Below are positions 6,721 to 7,452 of a stretch of 7,452 bases of DNA, piece by piece. A program made the translations under genes and the position numbers. How positions within the stretch are numbered: the stretch's first letter is position 1; every line of letters begins with the position of its first letter. The notes beneath the pieces are model-generated. The model ran no database searches. It had not been told where the DNA came from and worked only from the letters and a program-made list of their open reading frames with translations. The DNA is from Sulfurovum sp. (lineage in GTDB: Bacteria > Campylobacterota > Campylobacteria > Campylobacterales > Sulfurovaceae), in NCBI GenBank assembly GCA_026985755.1, contig JALSPX010000250.1:1-7452 (forward strand). Reading direction: 5' to 3'.

Positions 6721-6726
6721 TCCTTT
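6721..6726 (-). promoter_or_regulatory. Ribosome binding site that decides the GTG start of the first response regulator
   Basis: AAAGGA on the minus strand, 7 nt before the GTG at 6713. It begins directly where the heptamer repeat array ends. The repeat element therefore stops exactly short of the translation signals. Confidence 0.75.
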
Positions 6727-6766
6727 GAGTGAGGAATGAGGAGTGAGGAATGAGGAATTATGGTAG

Positions 6767-6783
6767 GCATTGCTTTGCAATGC
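6767..6783. repeat. Perfect hairpin, 7-bp stem and TTT loop
   Basis: GCATTGC, TTT, GCAATGC on the plus strand. A T-rich tract (TTTTATT, 6784-6790) follows on the plus strand, so it resembles a weak terminator for rightward transcription. On the minus strand, where the genes lie, no T-run follows. Its core matches the hairpin at 6861-6881. Confidence 0.6.
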
Positions 6784-6801
6784 TTTTATTGTTAATCTTG
6801 C

Positions 6802-6818
6802 TATTTGCTGCGCAAATA
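6802..6818. repeat. Perfect hairpin, 7-bp stem and TGC loop
   Basis: TATTTGC, TGC, GCAAATA. It sits near the centre of the region between the two inverted heptamer arrays and would form the apical part of the larger cruciform or RNA stem. No T-run follows on either strand. Confidence 0.6.
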
Positions 6819-6860
6819 CTATCCGAAACTCTTCACTCTTCATTCTTCATTCCTCACTTG

Positions 6861-6881
6861 TAATGTTGCAAAGCAACATTA
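6861..6881. repeat. Perfect hairpin overlapping the fabG stop codon
   Basis: TAATGTTGC, AAA, GCAACATTA: a 9-bp stem with a 3-nt loop. The fabG stop (TAA, 6881-6879) is part of the stem. On the minus strand the hairpin is followed by CAAGTGAGG, not by a T-run, so it is not a standard intrinsic terminator. It could protect the fabG mRNA 3' end or mark one edge of the repeat element. Confidence 0.6.
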
Positions 6882-7452
6882 CATAAGCATCCCACCATTG
6901 ACCTTGAGTGTTTCACCTGTAATATAAGATGAATGGTCTGAGAGTAAAAATGCGACCGCATCTGCGACTTCACTTGGCTCTCCAAATCTTCCCATAGGAA
7001 TCTTGGCAATGAAGGCATCTTTGACTTCATCTTTAAGCACCTCTGTCATCTCTGTAGCAATAAACCCTGGGGTAATGGTGTTATATCGTATCCCCGAAGT
7101 AGCAGCTTCACTAGCAAATGATTTTGTCATTGCTATAGTTCCACCTTTGCTTGCAGCGTAGTTTGTCTGTCCCGCATTGCCAGTCTCTCCCACGATAGAT
7201 GCAATGTTTACCACGGATCCAAAACGTTTTTTACGCATTACTTTAAGTGCTTCTCTACAGCCTATAAAGGTAGACGTGAGATTGGCATTGATGACATCCA
7301 TAAACGCCTCTGTTTTCATACGCATTGCCAAGCCATCTTTGGTTATACCTGCATTGTTCACAAGGTAAGAGAGTTCTCCATCTTCTGTGATAATGCTTTT
7401 AATCCCAGCCACAAATGCCTCTTCATTACTCACATCAAAGCCAATCACCTCC
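6879..7452 (-). CDS. fabG: 3-oxoacyl-[acyl-carrier-protein] reductase, N-terminus cut by the window edge
   Basis: FabG catalyses the NADPH-dependent reduction of 3-oxoacyl-ACP to 3-hydroxyacyl-ACP in the fatty acid elongation cycle, in the cytoplasm. The last 190 residues are visible. The frame is open to the edge, so the GTG at 7448 is an internal Val, not a start. The missing N-terminal part (about 55-60 residues of a family length near 247) would hold the TGxxxGIG cofactor loop. Seen here (visible numbering) are NNAG at 32-35, Asn57, Ser85, and Tyr98-x3-Lys102 (YAASK), which form the catalytic tetrad. TPGFIATEMT and the C-terminal TGETLKVNGGM are typical of FabG, as is NAGITKDGLAMRM. It is a housekeeping gene, separated from the signalling operon by a repeat-filled gap. 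acpP, a common fabG neighbour, does not follow it here. Confidence 0.93.
   Translation of the reverse strand, partial: EVIGFDVSNEEAFVAGIKSIITEDGELSYLVNNAGITKDGLAMRMKTEAFMDVINANLTSTFIGCREALKVMRKKRFGSVVNIASIVGETGNAGQTNYAASKGGTIAMTKSFASEAATSGIRYNTITPGFIATEMTEVLKDEVKDAFIAKIPMGRFGEPSEVADAVAFLLSDHSSYITGETLKVNGGMLM

Larger units (their letters stand above)
6727..6881. repeat. Composite inverted-repeat element: two heptamer arrays and three hairpins
   Basis: This is the whole gap between fabG and the regulator gene. The left arm (6727-6758) is a perfect 14-bp tandem duplication, 6727-6740 and 6741-6754, made of heptamers GAGTGAG/GAATGAG, plus a partial copy. The right arm (about 6828-6859) is the same heptamer family in opposite orientation (minus strand GTGAG, GAATGAA, GAATGAA, GAGTGAA). 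Aligning the arms gives 26 matches in 33, and every mismatch is an A/G transition. Inside or beside them are three perfect hairpins with 3-nt loops. The outer one (6861-6881) and the inner one at 6767-6783 share the 11-bp core TTGCAAAGCAA. It looks like a miniature repeat of the REP/MITE kind, or a large transcribed stem-loop. No transposase or target duplication is visible. Confidence 0.7.

Noticed and set aside
6757..6762. CATAAT as a -10 box for the whole operon
   Set aside because: It matches 5/6, but there is no convincing -35 and it lies beside the repeat element; too weak to list as a promoter.
6727..6859. CRISPR array
   Set aside because: The repeats are 7-bp contiguous units in two opposite orientations with no spacers, and there are no cas genes.

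Overview
The window is a tightly packed stretch of bacterial chromosome with every supported gene on the minus strand, so transcription runs from right to left. Moderate AT-richness, the style of the response regulators and HELN-type histidine kinases, and the small periplasmic monohaem c cytochromes suggest a Campylobacterota organism (Sulfurovum/Sulfurimonas-like). That placement is inference from gene style, not a database match.

In transcription order: (1) a 5'-truncated fabG (3-oxoacyl-ACP reductase) at the right edge; (2) a gene-free gap of about 165 bp filled by an unusual repeat element, made of two inverted arrays of the heptamer GARTGAR plus three perfect short hairpins; (3) a first two-component pair, an OmpR-type regulator with a GTG start and a small kinase with almost no periplasmic domain; (4) a second pair, an OmpR-type regulator and a TTG-start kinase with a periplasmic sensor domain of about 105 residues; (5) a small monohaem cytochrome c whose start overlaps the second kinase; (6) a second periplasmic cytochrome c whose C-terminal half looks like a CpxP/Spy LTxxQ chaperone-sensor domain; (7) a TolC-type outer membrane efflux protein; (8) a HlyD/AcrA-type membrane fusion protein that runs off the left edge. 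The inner-membrane pump is presumably just beyond that edge.

Several junctions overlap (8, 11, 13 and 1 nt) and the remaining gaps are about 40-80 bp, so genes 3 to 8 read as one operon or two nested ones. The proposed logic is an envelope-stress circuit. Two kinases watch the membrane and periplasm and two haem proteins sit in the periplasm, one carrying a domain like CpxP, the known inhibitor of the kinase CpxA. The output is a tripartite efflux system. An 11-bp-spaced direct repeat (CATATT) lies where a -35 element would be, upstream of a TATACT box in front of the TolC gene. It is a plausible site for one of the two regulators. The haem-CpxP fusion inside a double two-component/efflux operon is the most interesting feature here.
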